Below are positions 55,201 through 63,233 of a stretch of DNA of 64,000 nt, one piece after another. The stretch is taken from NCBI GenBank assembly GCA_900208305.1, contig OAPG01000020.1, positions 1 to 64,000 of the forward strand, given 5' to 3'. Each line of letters opens with the position of its first letter. The stretch's first letter is position 1. This DNA comes from Melanopsichium pennsylvanicum. Its lineage: Eukaryota; Basidiomycota; Ustilaginomycetes; Ustilaginales. A program made the position numbers and the translations under genes. The notes below the pieces were generated by a model, which saw nothing but the letters and a program-made list of their open reading frames with translations, was not told the origin of the DNA and ran no database searches.

Positions 55201-58200
55201 ACGTGCGCGCTCAGCGATGAGCATGTAACCGTTCTCTGCCAACTGCTGGTAGCCGACAGCCTCTCGATTACCCCAGCGGAAGAGATCGCGCAGGGTAACG
55301 AAGGCCTGCTTGGTCTCAAAAACACGGCCGGCCTGTCGGCGCTTCTGCAATTCCTCAAAGACGCCGACGATGCGCGACGAGTATGAAGGCGCGATCTTGC
55401 ATCGGTTCGTGAGGATGGTCTCGAGTTCGGCACGAGGTACATCGTCAAAGTGAAGCTCGAGGAATCGGTTGCGAAAGGCACGACTCAGAACCTTTCGCCC
55501 AGCATACAGACCTGGAGGGTTCTGCGTCGCAAACAGCATGAAGTGAGGATGGGGCTTTACTGTCTCACCCGTCTCGGGGATGACAAGCTCGCGATTATCG
55601 TCAAGCAAGCGGTTGAGAGCCTCGAGAACGTCGGTAGGGGCTAGATTGAGCTCGTCGAGTACAATCCAGTCTCCTTTTCGCAGCGCCTTGACGAGCAAGC
55701 CTTCCTGGAAGCGGAGCTTTCCCGAGTCAGGATCCGAAGCATACGAGCCAATGTATTCTTGAATGTCAGTGTGCTCGTGGTTGTTGATACGAACAAATCG
55801 ATGCCCGGTGCGCCTGGCGAGATACTCGACGGCACTCGTCTTACCCGCCGACGTTGGACCCTGAATGAGGACGGGAAAGCGACGTGTCAAAGCGGCTCGA
55901 GACAGGCCGACGAGCTTGCTCTGCACCGAAGCCGTGAGGATGTAGTCCTCGGCGGCATCGAGTGCTGCAGGGCCGGTTGGTAGCCAGAAAGGTCCAACTT
56001 GGACAAATTTACCCTCGTCAGCTCCTCTGGGCGCTGGGGGCACAAAGGTGGCGATGGCACGAGCGTTCTTCGCCTTGGCCAGAGTATGACGCTCAATGAT
56101 GGCACGCACAGTCCTGGCGCTGGCTTCGTCCAGTAGCAAGGTGAAAGCCATAATGAAGCCTTCCCAAAGACTGCGTCGCAATCCGTACAGGGGCGCGATA
56201 TCGGTTGCAAATGTCAATGCGCGAGACAGGGTACGGATGGAGTAGTGAGGTCGCTGATTGGCGCCGTCGGCCAGTTGATGCTGTTGGGCCAAGCGGCGGA
56301 TCTCGGCATAGCATTCTGCAACGTCCATGATGGCACTCCGATCGCCTAGCGCGTGTTCGCCGATGTACTTCTCCACGATAGCCGTGAGTGCGTCACGGTC
56401 AGAGTCTGGGCTGGGCACATACAACTCGGTGAAGCGCGATCTCAAGCTTGCAGGCAGGTCCTTCTTGCCGACGTCGGTGGCGGGATTCATGCACGCGAAG
56501 AGACGGAAATTGGGATGTCTTGGAATAGGCTCGAGATCGCCACGCTCGGTGAGTGTGATGCTCGATGTGGGAGATTGCAAGAGGCCGGTGAGACTGTCGA
56601 GTGTCTCCGCAGCGGCCAGATTGATCTCGTCGAGCAGGATCCAATCTCCCTGACGGAGCGCCTTGACAAGAGGTCCCTCTACGAAGGAGAAGACTAAGTT
56701 CTTCTTCTTGCTGCCATGCTGAAGGCCAAAGTCCCTTGCCTTTGCATCCAGTTCGATCCATTCTCGATCGAGCTCTGCCTCAGCACGCGCATCATCGACG
56801 TTGGCGGGCGAACCCTCGGTAGCTCCACACTCTGTCTTACGCTTCTTGCGTGAGCCAGAACCGAGGCGAACATCGTTGTCAGCATTCGTGATGCTATCGT
56901 CCGCGCCGGCGTTGCCGTTGTTCTTGGCTGCACCCTTCTTCCGCTGCGAGGCCATCTTTGCGGACTCGCGCCACAGCATGGCCAATCGCGACCACTTGCC
57001 AGCAACGAAGGCTTTGCGCTCGGCATCGACGAAGCGCGCGTTTCGACGAGACGAGAAGGTTCGCGCGAAAAGCGAGTTCCATTGATCGTGGAGCTCGGTC
57101 GCAGGTACTTTGGGATCGAGCGGCTTAAATGCTCCAAACAAATCACCACTTTCGGTCTGCTGGCTCAAGTTGAGCGCTGCCATGGGTTGTCCGAGGAGCG
57201 ATGCGAGGTGTTGAATGACGGTGGTCTTACCAGTGCCCGTTTCACCAACGAGGAGGACCGGTTCAGCGAGTACAGTGCATACTGACAGTCGCTCAAGGAG
57301 CAGCAAAGATGGCTTGGTCAGAGCGAACTTCCGAGAGACAGGTGCAGCGCGTCTGGTAGTGGCTTTCAATCGGCGAAGCAGCTCACAGCGGCCTACACGG
57401 ATCATACTCGAGCCAGCGTCAACAGGCTGTCCCAATGCCGTTGCGTCGATGATTGATTCTGTGGATCTGACGGACAGCTCAGGAATGCGCTGCTTCAATG
57501 CCCACCATGCACGCTCGCTGGTCAGCCCAAGCTCTTCGGCAAGGAGTTCGACCAGGGCACCGTAGCGATCCGTAGTCTTGCCGTTCGCTGCTTTCGGTGC
57601 TTGCTTCACGATTTGCATCTCTTGAGCTGGAGGTACCGATCCTAGAAAGATGTCGCAGGCTTCGATGAAAATCTCTTCTTGCTGTATTGGATTGCTGAGT
57701 GGATCAGAGACCATGGCATGCTCCGCCGACAGAAGGCGTTCGACACGGCGACACCACTTGATGAGATCTCGCAATGTAGCCGTACGTACGCTACCGGCAC
57801 TTGCACCTGTGCCCTTCGTAGTGGCATGCAGAGAGGCCGCCGAGGGCTGCGTAGCGCGACGAAGCTTGTGCCAAGTGGCTACTAAGCGGTTGGCAAAGTG
57901 AGACTGCTGGCCAGTGAGACGAGGGAACTTGTTTGCCAGAATGCTGCTGACATCGCTTTGAGTTGGCGAATGAATGAACACTTCGGACCAGTGAGAGCTG
58001 CCTAAAAAGGTTGCACTGGATTGCGTACGAGCGTTGTGCGTGGAAGATGCAATGGATCTTGTGGCGAACAGGGCGAAGCCGTCGCCGGCACTGACCTTAC
58101 CGCGGCTTCCGAGGTCGACAACGGCGCGGGAACCGAGTGCTTTCGTGGGGCCGAGTTGCTCTACAAGTCGTGCAACTATGCTGAGTACCTCGGATCCAGC

Positions 58201-59520
58201 CTTGTCAATGTCCTCGAGTACGACCCACTTGCCTTGGCGGACAGCTCGTGTTAGGGCTCCTTCAGTCCATTCGAACTTCCCCGGCTGTGTAGGACTGGAC
58301 ACGAAGGAGCCAAGAAGCTGCTTGGCGTCGATGCCGGACTGATCACCAAGCTGGATGGTGAGGAGATGGCTAGCCATCAAGGGTGCCTCGGCGCCCTTGA
58401 GCAGCTGGGAAAGGTATCGGATCAAGGTCGACTTGCCGCTGGATGGAGGACCTGAGAGGAGAATAGGGTAGTCGAGGCCGAGTCGAAACGCAAGCTCGGA
58501 TAGTGGAAGCGTGATACCAGCCGTTTCGACGAATCGATCTTCAGCGGTCGACGGTTCGATGGCAATATTACGAGGAGAGCATGCAAGAAGGACACCGCCA
58601 ATGCAGCAGACTTCTGGCGAGAGGTCGCTGAGAGTCAGGGCAGCATGTTTCTGATTCGAGGATGGCAAAAATTGCACCATGCGAGATAATACTGATGACC
58701 TTGCGCGTTCGATGCGCGAGAACTCTTCCAATTCGAGTGTCCACAGGTTGACTCCGGCTGCTTCGAGAGTGAGCGGAGCGAGAGCGTCGACGCTGTATGT
58801 ATCGGTAGTCCCCGCAGAGGCCAGTCCGAGGCACTTTTGCTGCAAGTCGAGTCGACCCTTCTCGCTCACTCCTTGCTGCAACGCAAAGAAGTTGAGGGCG
58901 AGCAATCGCGTTGGAATCGAGACGGAAGCCTCTGAAGAGTGCATCACGCGGTGGGACCACCGCGCAAATGTTGGTCCTACATCATCAGATAGGCTATGAG
59001 GCGCGGCGGCAACGATTCGGTATAGGTCAAGCAGGACCTGGTTGAGCAGTTCGGGCTGGGCGAAGGAGATGCTGTGTTGCAAAGAGATGAAGGCGCGAGT
59101 GCGGACAAAGTTGGACAGGGGGCGATGGACTTGTGGAAAGATGCTGATGAGGATGGCGAAGGAGTGTAAAGTCTTTATGAGAACATCCAATTCTGCACTA
59201 TCCTTGTTATATGCTTGTCTGAGACTTCGCACGAGCAGATCCAAGAGTAGTGGCTTGAAATGAGCAGCGACTGAAAGAGTGCATGATGGTTCGAGGAGCA
59301 GGCTGGCGACACGGTTGAGCGCATCAGCTACAGGAACGCCGCTTTCGAGGGCTGTGATGGTCTCCTGCAGCACAGCGACAGCATCAGAATGGATCAACAA
59401 CTCTTCCGCCAAAGCAGTACAGCTTGTATAAACGTCGATATCGAGTGCTGAGGGGCGTGTTGCACTTGCGGACGCCTCGCCGTGGGCCTTAACTGAGGCC
59501 GGGTCTGAAACAAGACCCAT
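43285..59520 (-). CDS. MDN1: Midasin, AAA+ ATPase of 60S ribosome assembly
   Basis: This is a single uninterrupted 16.2-kb frame of 5411 residues. Six AAA+ modules are visible by their Walker A loops: GPPSSGKST near residue 356, GETGTGKTT near 757, GPTSAGKTS near 1218, GETGAGKTS near 1522, GSPGAGKTS near 1935 and GPTGSGKTS near 2245. A long helical linker follows, then a very acidic Asp/Glu-rich region (about 4420-4940) and the C-terminal MIDAS domain with the metal site DDSRSMS near 5173. The protein forms one dynein-like ring that uses ATP to pull Ytm1 and Rsa4 off pre-60S particles in nucleolus and nucleoplasm. It is slightly longer than yeast Mdn1 (4910), mainly in the linker and acidic part. 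ATG 59520 starts MGLVSDPAS. No intron is needed. Confidence 0.98.
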   Translation of the reverse strand: MGLVSDPASVKAHGEASASATRPSALDIDVYTSCTALAEELLIHSDAVAVLQETITALESGVPVADALNRVASLLLEPSCTLSVAAHFKPLLLDLLVRSLRQAYNKDSAELDVLIKTLHSFAILISIFPQVHRPLSNFVRTRAFISLQHSISFAQPELLNQVLLDLYRIVAAAPHSLSDDVGPTFARWSHRVMHSSEASVSIPTRLLALNFFALQQGVSEKGRLDLQQKCLGLASAGTTDTYSVDALAPLTLEAAGVNLWTLELEEFSRIERARSSVLSRMVQFLPSSNQKHAALTLSDLSPEVCCIGGVLLACSPRNIAIEPSTAEDRFVETAGITLPLSELAFRLGLDYPILLSGPPSSGKSTLIRYLSQLLKGAEAPLMASHLLTIQLGDQSGIDAKQLLGSFVSSPTQPGKFEWTEGALTRAVRQGKWVVLEDIDKAGSEVLSIVARLVEQLGPTKALGSRAVVDLGSRGKVSAGDGFALFATRSIASSTHNARTQSSATFLGSSHWSEVFIHSPTQSDVSSILANKFPRLTGQQSHFANRLVATWHKLRRATQPSAASLHATTKGTGASAGSVRTATLRDLIKWCRRVERLLSAEHAMVSDPLSNPIQQEEIFIEACDIFLGSVPPAQEMQIVKQAPKAANGKTTDRYGALVELLAEELGLTSERAWWALKQRIPELSVRSTESIIDATALGQPVDAGSSMIRVGRCELLRRLKATTRRAAPVSRKFALTKPSLLLLERLSVCTVLAEPVLLVGETGTGKTTVIQHLASLLGQPMAALNLSQQTESGDLFGAFKPLDPKVPATELHDQWNSLFARTFSSRRNARFVDAERKAFVAGKWSRLAMLWRESAKMASQRKKGAAKNNGNAGADDSITNADNDVRLGSGSRKKRKTECGATEGSPANVDDARAEAELDREWIELDAKARDFGLQHGSKKKNLVFSFVEGPLVKALRQGDWILLDEINLAAAETLDSLTGLLQSPTSSITLTERGDLEPIPRHPNFRLFACMNPATDVGKKDLPASLRSRFTELYVPSPDSDRDALTAIVEKYIGEHALGDRSAIMDVAECYAEIRRLAQQHQLADGANQRPHYSIRTLSRALTFATDIAPLYGLRRSLWEGFIMAFTLLLDEASARTVRAIIERHTLAKAKNARAIATFVPPAPRGADEGKFVQVGPFWLPTGPAALDAAEDYILTASVQSKLVGLSRAALTRRFPVLIQGPTSAGKTSAVEYLARRTGHRFVRINNHEHTDIQEYIGSYASDPDSGKLRFQEGLLVKALRKGDWIVLDELNLAPTDVLEALNRLLDDNRELVIPETGETVKPHPHFMLFATQNPPGLYAGRKVLSRAFRNRFLELHFDDVPRAELETILTNRCKIAPSYSSRIVGVFEELQKRRQAGRVFETKQAFVTLRDLFRWGNREAVGYQQLAENGYMLIAERARRSDDKETVKDVIEKIMRVKLDIDHMYSLEGTGSEATLARMGKRLGNSIISALSNTSIVRTSAFQRLLCLVATSLRYNEPVLLVGETGAGKTSVCELLATAFGRELHCVNCHQNTDTADLLGGQRPLRNRAAQQSAAKAACIEALDALQIAHNLSAGSKLEDVLSFIEAILSKESERLASFDELQREQARDMLRNAVRSAYQATALFEWRDGPLVQAMRGGDHVLLDEISLADDSVLERLNSVLEPARTLVLAERATSSSHLSSEADISATQITGADGFQVLATMNPGGDYGKKELSPALRNRFTEIWVPHVDIRSDLIQIINAQWKDATLAAWTERILDFSDWFIHQIGGRDQSGLGLRDLLTWASFMNELSFTASLEPALAFAHGASLTIIDGLGALPATAAMTVAGLDQLRDRCLAKVAELIAPSEYDPEVSSFFEVDLSEEQLRIGPFSIPRGSLGLPSQAPGSFSFGARTSASNAMRVLRALSVPGKSVLLEGSPGAGKTSLITALASGAGRPLTRINLSDQTELVDLFGSDMPLEGGGPGEFAWRDAAFLTAMQQGEWVLLDEMNLASQTVLEGLNSCLDHRGTVYVPELGRSFTKHSNFRIFAAQNPHHQGGGRKGLPKSFLNRFIRVHIEELTGEDIFAISSHLYPNFDTERLRKMIRFNFDLYHEIVVKHSFGRIGAPWEFNLRDLMRWLDLLHTDLGFNNLGDPIEHLASLYIQRFRTASDRQAARELFRKCFGSRPASDSRILPTLTPNLVRIGHAVMPRQPALQAQRHRLVLLQSQLPVLEALMDCVNKKWLAILVGPTGSGKTSMVRLLAQLAGARLEEFQMNSGTDTMDLIGTFEQYDPQAHSRRVLSALLLEMHRCSESIAAASSAHLTAFLEAYQALNATVASSDGLIGTDSLVRTLQAFRAATTDLNDESLRAALDDAAAVAVESMQSPPDAHKATGRFEWTDGPLLRALQEGHWLMLDNANLCSASVLDRLNSLFEVNGSLVISERGLVDGKVPVVRPHPNFRVFMCLDPRHGELSRAMRNRGIELAFLPQHSNASSDLERLTQLCAADSGLPASPARSTQKELMDASLRIQLAQRGLEQLEVLGMDQSSTAQQRKAAVWAASRLALTNSTLASAVLPLYLAGAEGAASEAGASLLVRLSSPKALLLTWQVVVRCLSSVSEGTAALLREILSSTKNLQVSRNVFESNLVESGRISQELADNLAIDLRYDDNVLRLLESHDVPSQVLQVLLVAILRGLDAKQIMETASSKRMQDLNIMERSARLSGTAMMHDEDQATTAVRNVFPLVLAVNRMVGACMQNGNAAAFPVSAIRQVALLLRSAEYLQNLCASSELDYSSIQILVRFMSDLLRDISAAGIERDVHLIQTIDLLGGSLQLTSGKALFPIWSLFAADEGMQATLYRLICDEAALLPAAAGDLLKNALNVAATLCVAGKQSASPSELKAMMQLGWQTLKMIRSAGNKVATQAKEQITKSAGSDNSEAALLSIAEVSIKTPECLIDASQASRMRLITHLLESHSAPSVQAAAASCKATLWALDSGSAKSKVPLSDFTWIRRLWPVETGQASNADGPAYLLRPALLQALLESRFGNRSLMESALHDASVGRMIKTVGAVLPASSSSRAEKLAQIMVRFICLMSETLYNAALKDLAEHDLPSWKPVQGPEACCTALKRLQAAGQARLSEHATAALSEWVAVLDKELVPALSGSNQEVDATLLGRAWISVSLIMLRLYLPNVALDPIVARRTMADFGDFCNAQLDNAVELEVYAETIVTGESSNRVIRDLQAQIQETKLQLQTQGADRNQAWRKPNLKLLSQFYRETSSFLKEVVTAEKVADLVQDLLNGPSEQAEKREVSLQASLLSFGDRLRKTFAELRDMVEPIIASLLQLQLGLRLVRQANRTLSAPEDVKQRANILGALVTFPTAHSSALLRQTDVASQLQARSEVAASLLIVSAASLAYDHTSLSIDVLEITETLRNISRTYERIFQLWALDRERAKREEEENMSLYKSRKIEESVELDAEAEEKEFRSLFPEYDDDILEGQRSVAAANGHDHAHKGMLLPPPRFIAVLNAHMAIFGPASRKIAMELYHCERDTLAIKLMRKNHQDWPESIDQIGAAFGLSAAIDDQSTFTQTAKDFNFYLDPRPAEVRKATAIVVDLRTRLSALIQEWPEQMVLQHIRDRCDAVLRLDAASPVAKMLSALEQLLTHTEDWEGFASRETSIQANRERISAQIIEWRRLELSCWAELLNTQARNFQDDLGEWWFRVYEILIRGTRAASADGEEAFKEHVEQLIDAVDQFVRSSPLGQFEARLSLLESYGRFIDRLVRLAPPKESRGLEQIGVILQNITTFFRQFGERISSTLQSQRTVLEKDIMGFIKLASWKDINIHALKQSAQKTHRQLHKTLRKFRDVLRQPVDPMLASHLDALTRREIPTFSVDSLDHRNVLDVESKPTEAWTQAISFASLNESAPEHIRNLSKTLAVLQKMSGDRLWSTLLRPVAIASGVADLADEIVDRQQQLAKLTPAFSKEDNEKAIKNLTARKRKAWSDLLKELRRVGLSSFVQTDMAASNQSVMHIYTRPALKSACPESLLDEPFSTHERLFFRLLAALPKVRDSLQSHSPDLSTAELQRGINYVEHVTHLVLRERDRMHSELQTLSSLEVVTGRMRNLHTATLGTPTRASESAPFRTLADFLARLADALDEIKIQAPKFLATSAFSAGKDTLTGRLPSLTADLLKHALEIERIAKTAQADKLFFLTEEERASIEASRDLLDSLERDLCDHVQSLPALESLLHPVWKWTVGGTKLVDRCLATLDAPLKAACQPEDLVHQANIVVSAVLQVAQDIRRAGTAPVANQANSDEGAPGLADKVITTELATLQAQQAMLRSSSVLSEVQKLFTLAQQLARNEEAEEMVHVQLAAVYPFVHEFSELLRAHLLASAHFSRSLLKLDHTLCHLMTALASKGFCRPPEEQQDDDGEGDDGEQLEGGTGLGDGTGAKDVTDQMEDDEEIEELQKDNPADEGDEGEKIEREKNAKEADQDFGGDLEDVSVDGDEEAGSDQEGEDGDEEQPEDAVGEVDPLDPNAVDEKIWDGNEDDEDEKKDAPQDKTNKDLGADNADGKEADSVPKADDAASEDKQKQERPAEGSRDEQQQEQADNEQDQNDANKQEGGDDQDIAEPEEGNGDEEEGEGDAEEENEDADVQGEGGGRQIDQEVEQGENLDLDDDLNMEGADGKSDAEDDENGLDDFSDIEQTPEDQRENKADDKAMDDLDDDQANVSIKDQKESEETAEGESADDHPEDDVKVDKDEREDAMDEDDEDEGHEPQSQQERPGSDNDAGGKQDDVDPFDIDAVNTGADDGGQDEPATQQQSSRSQRGRRVDARKDPSQADQGMEMDDFADPAPQEQAEQPPSAGERGARAPKAEKDEVSGDTEQMGEEEADPNPLRRMGDALEQFRRRMQEIQAARQEEEETLGEKAEQDGEGMPQDTDLEHIVNDDDAELQALGAAQEQDEVKKLGDLGIEDIDESMGAKPRGEDANEQQEPEQQGPAPLPDQPEREDRNEKSDGQQKAFMPSDLKPTSLTAEQEALVDREVDANMADDVQVEEEAQDDEAMTPLPDDIREEVDDEVQQQLEAFRNVTSTEERLAKSGDLWRSYASLTADLAFSLCEQLRLILAPTLATRLNGDFRTGKRLNMRKIVPFIASDFAKDKIWLRRTKPSSREYQVMLAIDDSRSMSESRSAHLAYQTLALVTGALSRLEVGDVSVCRFGEDVDSLHDFGKGSFNDQNGAHVIDRLGFQQKKTNVLKLVEKSLDTLAEARAGRSSSSASQGGDLWQLEIIISDGICQDHAKLRSLLREAAEQRVMLVFVVIDSLQPAPASGAPTPAAVAGGARVAPQQPRSSILEMTNASYHTDANGRLQLRMERYMDTFPFDYYVVVREVEALPEVLSATLRQWVEKIRETES

Positions 59521-60174
59521 GTTATTGAAAGATACCGAGCTCCGTGTTCAACTTGGAGCACTGATCTACGAAAAATTGGACGGCGATGAGCATGTGTTGA
59601 TCTTAAAGAGAAGCTGAAAGGGTCCAGCGGGTCGAAGCTTCACCAGTCCGAGACTGACGTGCAAATGTTGCGTCGACGCGGCTGGGATTGCAGAACAACG
59701 TCGGATGTCTGACTATCTAAGCGCGATGTTGCTATGTTCTGTCCTCTCGGAAGTGGTCGAGGAGGATGAGAGTAGTGCAGGATGATGGCATCGAGGGGGA
59801 TTGGGCTTTGGTGTACAAACTACCTCGATCCACTCGTGTAGGTCGTACACAGAAGTAAGCGATATGTTTCTTCTCGGATTTTTCTGGTTGATGACTTTTT
59901 TTTTTTTTTTTCTCCCTCTTTCTCCACCACGCTCCACACGAAATTTTCCCATTTCAGACACGCTTTTTTGTTGACACATTATTTGTGAGGGATGATACTC
60001 TAAAAATTCCTCAAAGCCTCATTATTTAAGAGTCAAGATGGTGATGGTGGTGGGGGAATTCCGAATTCCGAGAGTCAGCCAATCTTTTTCTGGTTTGTAC
60101 AACAAAGACTTCTCTTTTCGTTATTCTAACCTCGAGAACACTACCTTGGACGCATCACAATCATACACACAACT
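59521..60174. promoter_or_regulatory. Divergent promoter region of MDN1 and RPA12
   Basis: These 654 bp lie between two outward-reading genes. A T tract lies at about 59896-59911 and an ATTATTTAAGAG motif near 60021, which may act as a TATA-like element for RPA12. No other gene is seen. Confidence 0.45.
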
Positions 60175-60786
60175 ATGTCGGCGCTTCCAGGTAAGCATTG
60201 CGATAAAGAATCGACAATAAAGCCTAAAGGACACTTGCTGATAAGGACATGGATGCATTATCTCTCTTTCTTCCACTTTATAGACAAAATCGGCTCGCTC
60301 CTCTTCTGCCCGAACTGCGGTTCGTTGCTCGACGTGCCCGGTGACGAGGATTTTATCAAGTGTCCCCCATGCGGTGCGGTACAAAACGCCAAAGGTAGGT
60401 GTCTAAGAACAGTGCAGACTTGAAAAAAACGACCATCTGCAAACGAGAGTCCAGCCGTTGACCATTTTCCCCTTCGGACCTATCTCGTCCTACTGCTCTA
60501 CTCCTCTTACTGCTCTACCTCAGTCTACGACAACCTCTCTATCGTCACACGCTCCCATTCATCAGCATTTCCGTCTGCCTTGCGTCAAAAGCGACAGCTC
60601 GTAAATACAGCAGCTGCACTCGGTGACGACAATAAACCTCAGGAGGCTACCATCAAGGAAAAGTGCCCAGGCTGTGGAAACGACGAAATGAACTTCCACA
60701 CACTTCAGCTTCGATCCGCCGACGAAGGCACCACCGTCTTTTACGACTGCCCAAAGTGCGGATACAAGTTCAGTCAGAACAACTAA
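60175..60786 (+). CDS. RPA12: RNA polymerase I subunit RPA12 (A12.2)
   Basis: The three exons are 60175-60190, 60284-60394 and 60524-60786, giving 129 residues (yeast 125). Both introns (93 and 129 bp) are in phase 1, with GTAAGC and GTAGGT donors. Exon 1 codes for only five residues and one base. The N-terminal zinc ribbon has CPNC and CPPC (about residues 15-36). The C-terminal TFIIS-like ribbon has CPGC and CPKC, with the acidic hairpin motif RSADEGTTVFYDC that reaches the Pol I active site and supports RNA cleavage and termination in the nucleolus. The spliced protein reads ALPDKIGSLLFCPNCG at its start, as expected for the family. It converges with ATG7, 218 bp apart. Confidence 0.93.
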
Positions 60787-61004
60787 ATTTCCTTCTCAGC
60801 CTCAGCCATCGATTCACGATATCACGACCCTTATACTACTTTGATTCGAGTCATATCCCTGCTTGTAAACCCTTACCTTTTTTGCATTCCTTTGTTCCTG
60901 TCACCGTTGTATTACTAGCCTCCGAACATTTGACCGTTGCATCCTGTTGTACAGTGTGTTACGCTCAGAGGCCGACAAAATCAGATCGTGCGCTACGAGA
61001 CGGT

Positions 61005-63233
61005 TCAGAAATCGCCCTCCTCGTCATTCTCCACATCCCAGTCGAATGCAGCCTCAAGTTCCTCCGCTTCCTCATACATCTTATCCAAACCCGTCAGCTT
61101 TTCCAGGTACTTTTCCTCCTTAAAGGCCTGAAGTAGCATTTCAAAGCCAGAGGAGCGATACGCTTCAATCACTGAAGCACTGCATCCGGTGCACCGATCG
61201 TACGCCTGGCCAACCACCCTGAGCGTGTTGAATTGCGCCAAGAAGCCCCGCAACTGGTGTGGTACAATCCCAAGCACGGTCGTAGCATTGGCGATGGCTT
61301 GCATATCCTCTGTGCCCTGCCTGGACGACTCGCCAGCTGTGGCGGGGGCATCAAGACCAAGCTTGTGCTGCAATACCGAAACCATCAGTTCCACGGCCGA
61401 TGCACCCGCAATTGCAGCCAGACCAGGTCGCGTCACTGTACACATCTGGTCCAGCGTGCGGTCGGTCAAGGAATCTGATGGCGCCACAATATCGTTGCAG
61501 AAGTAACAACCCAGACGTCCGTGCCAGCTCTTGTTCGCGTCCACGCCTTGCTTTGGCGCTTCGACTTCGTTCGCCGACTTTGGTGGAGCACCATGGCGCA
61601 TGACCAGATAGCTATCGAAGCCCAGCGCAGCGTTGATCACGAGCTTGGACTTGGCAGCGCCCAGAAGCGTCGGCAGCCATCTACTTTCTCTCGAGTCCAT
61701 CAGGAGGTAGACGACGTCGTGTTCGTCCATGAGCTTCTCGAGTCGTTCTACATCAGCTTTGACCTGCTGCTCGCTATTTGGTGGCACGGGATGCCCTGGC
61801 ATCGGGATACTGAAGCTGACGCCTTTTGCATCAACGCCAGGGTAGATACGCATCAGATTCTTTGCCGCGCACTCGGCCTTGGGTCGTCCGCCCTCCAGAC
61901 AGTCCTCAAAGTCGAACAGCGGCTGCCGCACCGGATTGGAGAACGACACTTTTGCCGAGTCAACAAATGTGATCTGGCGCACACCCCAGCCTAGAAGCGC
62001 GCGAGCAACGTAGCATCCTAGGGTACCTGCGCCGAGAAGAAGGCAGCGAGTGTTTTGAATTGTTTCCAGCTTGATTTCCGGCATGATTCGCCAGCGCATG
62101 AGCTTGAGGTTCAGATCGACTGCTTGATCGGCCAGCTTTCTCGGGTCCATCAGGGGTCCTAGATCAGCCACCTTGGGAGCGAGCTTGCCTTGCACGTTGC
62201 GCTCCCAACCTACACCGTCCGGAACTTGATCGTCGTTTGCCTTGCACGAGAGCCATGTTCTTCTCCCTTCCAACTTAAGACCAGACGGTGTTTCATCGTC
62301 CTTTGATGTTGGAAGATGTATATGCCCGACTACGCTTCTCATGCGATCGGATGTGAGTGCGACCCCGCCTTCGTCCTTCCAGCAGATGACTTGAGCTTGT
62401 TCGATGCCGAATCGCGCATGGAGGTAAGCTAGAAAATTACGCAAAGGCCAGCCCGGTATCTGCGAAGCTCCAGAAGGGTCCACGAAGCCAATGTAACGCT
62501 CCTTCTCGGGGACACCATCGAAGAAGGAGGAATAAGTAGATATCCTGCCGACAGAAGAATCTGTGCTGTTCGAGGTCTTGAACAGAAAGAACCCCTGGCC
62601 AATAGTCTGCTGTTGAATCCAGGTACCTATCGCATGGCGTTGGGACGCATCGAGATCGGTAGCGATCGGCCGCCACGCATCCGCACCGTCTGCACTTTCC
62701 GTCAGCTCCCACGCTGGATTGGTCACGAGGGCAGGGTAGGCAAACCAGTAGTAGAACTTATATTTCTTCAGGTCAGCAAAGGTGAGGGCCAAGAAGGTGG
62801 TCAGAAACGTCTCGGGGTCCTGCTCGACGTTCGATAGGCCCTTCCAGATGCTTTGAAGCGTCGAGCCAAAGATCGCTTGCTTGTCTGCGTTGCGGAAAGC
62901 TTCGATAGTGTTGAAGTTCTTGAGAGAGCCACGGGCTTTGATGGTGGTTGATGACTGCTTACTTGTTGAAAAGAGCGGAGTAGCCGAGATGGATGGTGAG
63001 TTGTGTGACGTGTCTGTGGACTGGAGACTTGCAGCATCCAAGCCGATCTGACCACCAAGCGACACCGATTCGCCTGTTTGACGATCGAGGACTACCTTTC
63101 CAGCGGAATAGTTGGCATGGATCTGAACGGTCTCATCGCTGAGTTGGAGCTTGTCGATCTTGAGAGAGGAAAGCTCCTGCCAGAAGGTGGGGTGGATGTT
63201 GGTGCTGAATGGTGCAAACTTGAGGATCGCCAT
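61005..63233 (-). CDS. ATG7: Autophagy E1-like enzyme Atg7
   Basis: This intronless 742-residue protein activates the ubiquitin-like proteins Atg8 and Atg12 and passes them to Atg3 and Atg10. The N-terminal domain starts LKFAPFSTNIHPTFW and binds the E2 partners. The adenylation domain has the nucleotide loop LLLGAGTLGCYVAR near residue 395, with FVDSAKVSFSNPVRQ after it. The catalytic cysteine lies in MCTVTRPG near 596, and CxxC pairs (CYFC, CTGC) fit the zinc site. The C-terminal tail ends in an acidic FDWDVENDEEGDF, which contacts Atg8. ATG 63233 (MAILKFAPF) matches the family start. The frame is open 15 codons further up without family features. The length is close to yeast Atg7 (630) with some insertions. 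Confidence 0.96.
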   Translation of the reverse strand: MAILKFAPFSTNIHPTFWQELSSLKIDKLQLSDETVQIHANYSAGKVVLDRQTGESVSLGGQIGLDAASLQSTDTSHNSPSISATPLFSTSKQSSTTIKARGSLKNFNTIEAFRNADKQAIFGSTLQSIWKGLSNVEQDPETFLTTFLALTFADLKKYKFYYWFAYPALVTNPAWELTESADGADAWRPIATDLDASQRHAIGTWIQQQTIGQGFFLFKTSNSTDSSVGRISTYSSFFDGVPEKERYIGFVDPSGASQIPGWPLRNFLAYLHARFGIEQAQVICWKDEGGVALTSDRMRSVVGHIHLPTSKDDETPSGLKLEGRRTWLSCKANDDQVPDGVGWERNVQGKLAPKVADLGPLMDPRKLADQAVDLNLKLMRWRIMPEIKLETIQNTRCLLLGAGTLGCYVARALLGWGVRQITFVDSAKVSFSNPVRQPLFDFEDCLEGGRPKAECAAKNLMRIYPGVDAKGVSFSIPMPGHPVPPNSEQQVKADVERLEKLMDEHDVVYLLMDSRESRWLPTLLGAAKSKLVINAALGFDSYLVMRHGAPPKSANEVEAPKQGVDANKSWHGRLGCYFCNDIVAPSDSLTDRTLDQMCTVTRPGLAAIAGASAVELMVSVLQHKLGLDAPATAGESSRQGTEDMQAIANATTVLGIVPHQLRGFLAQFNTLRVVGQAYDRCTGCSASVIEAYRSSGFEMLLQAFKEEKYLEKLTGLDKMYEEAEELEAAFDWDVENDEEGDF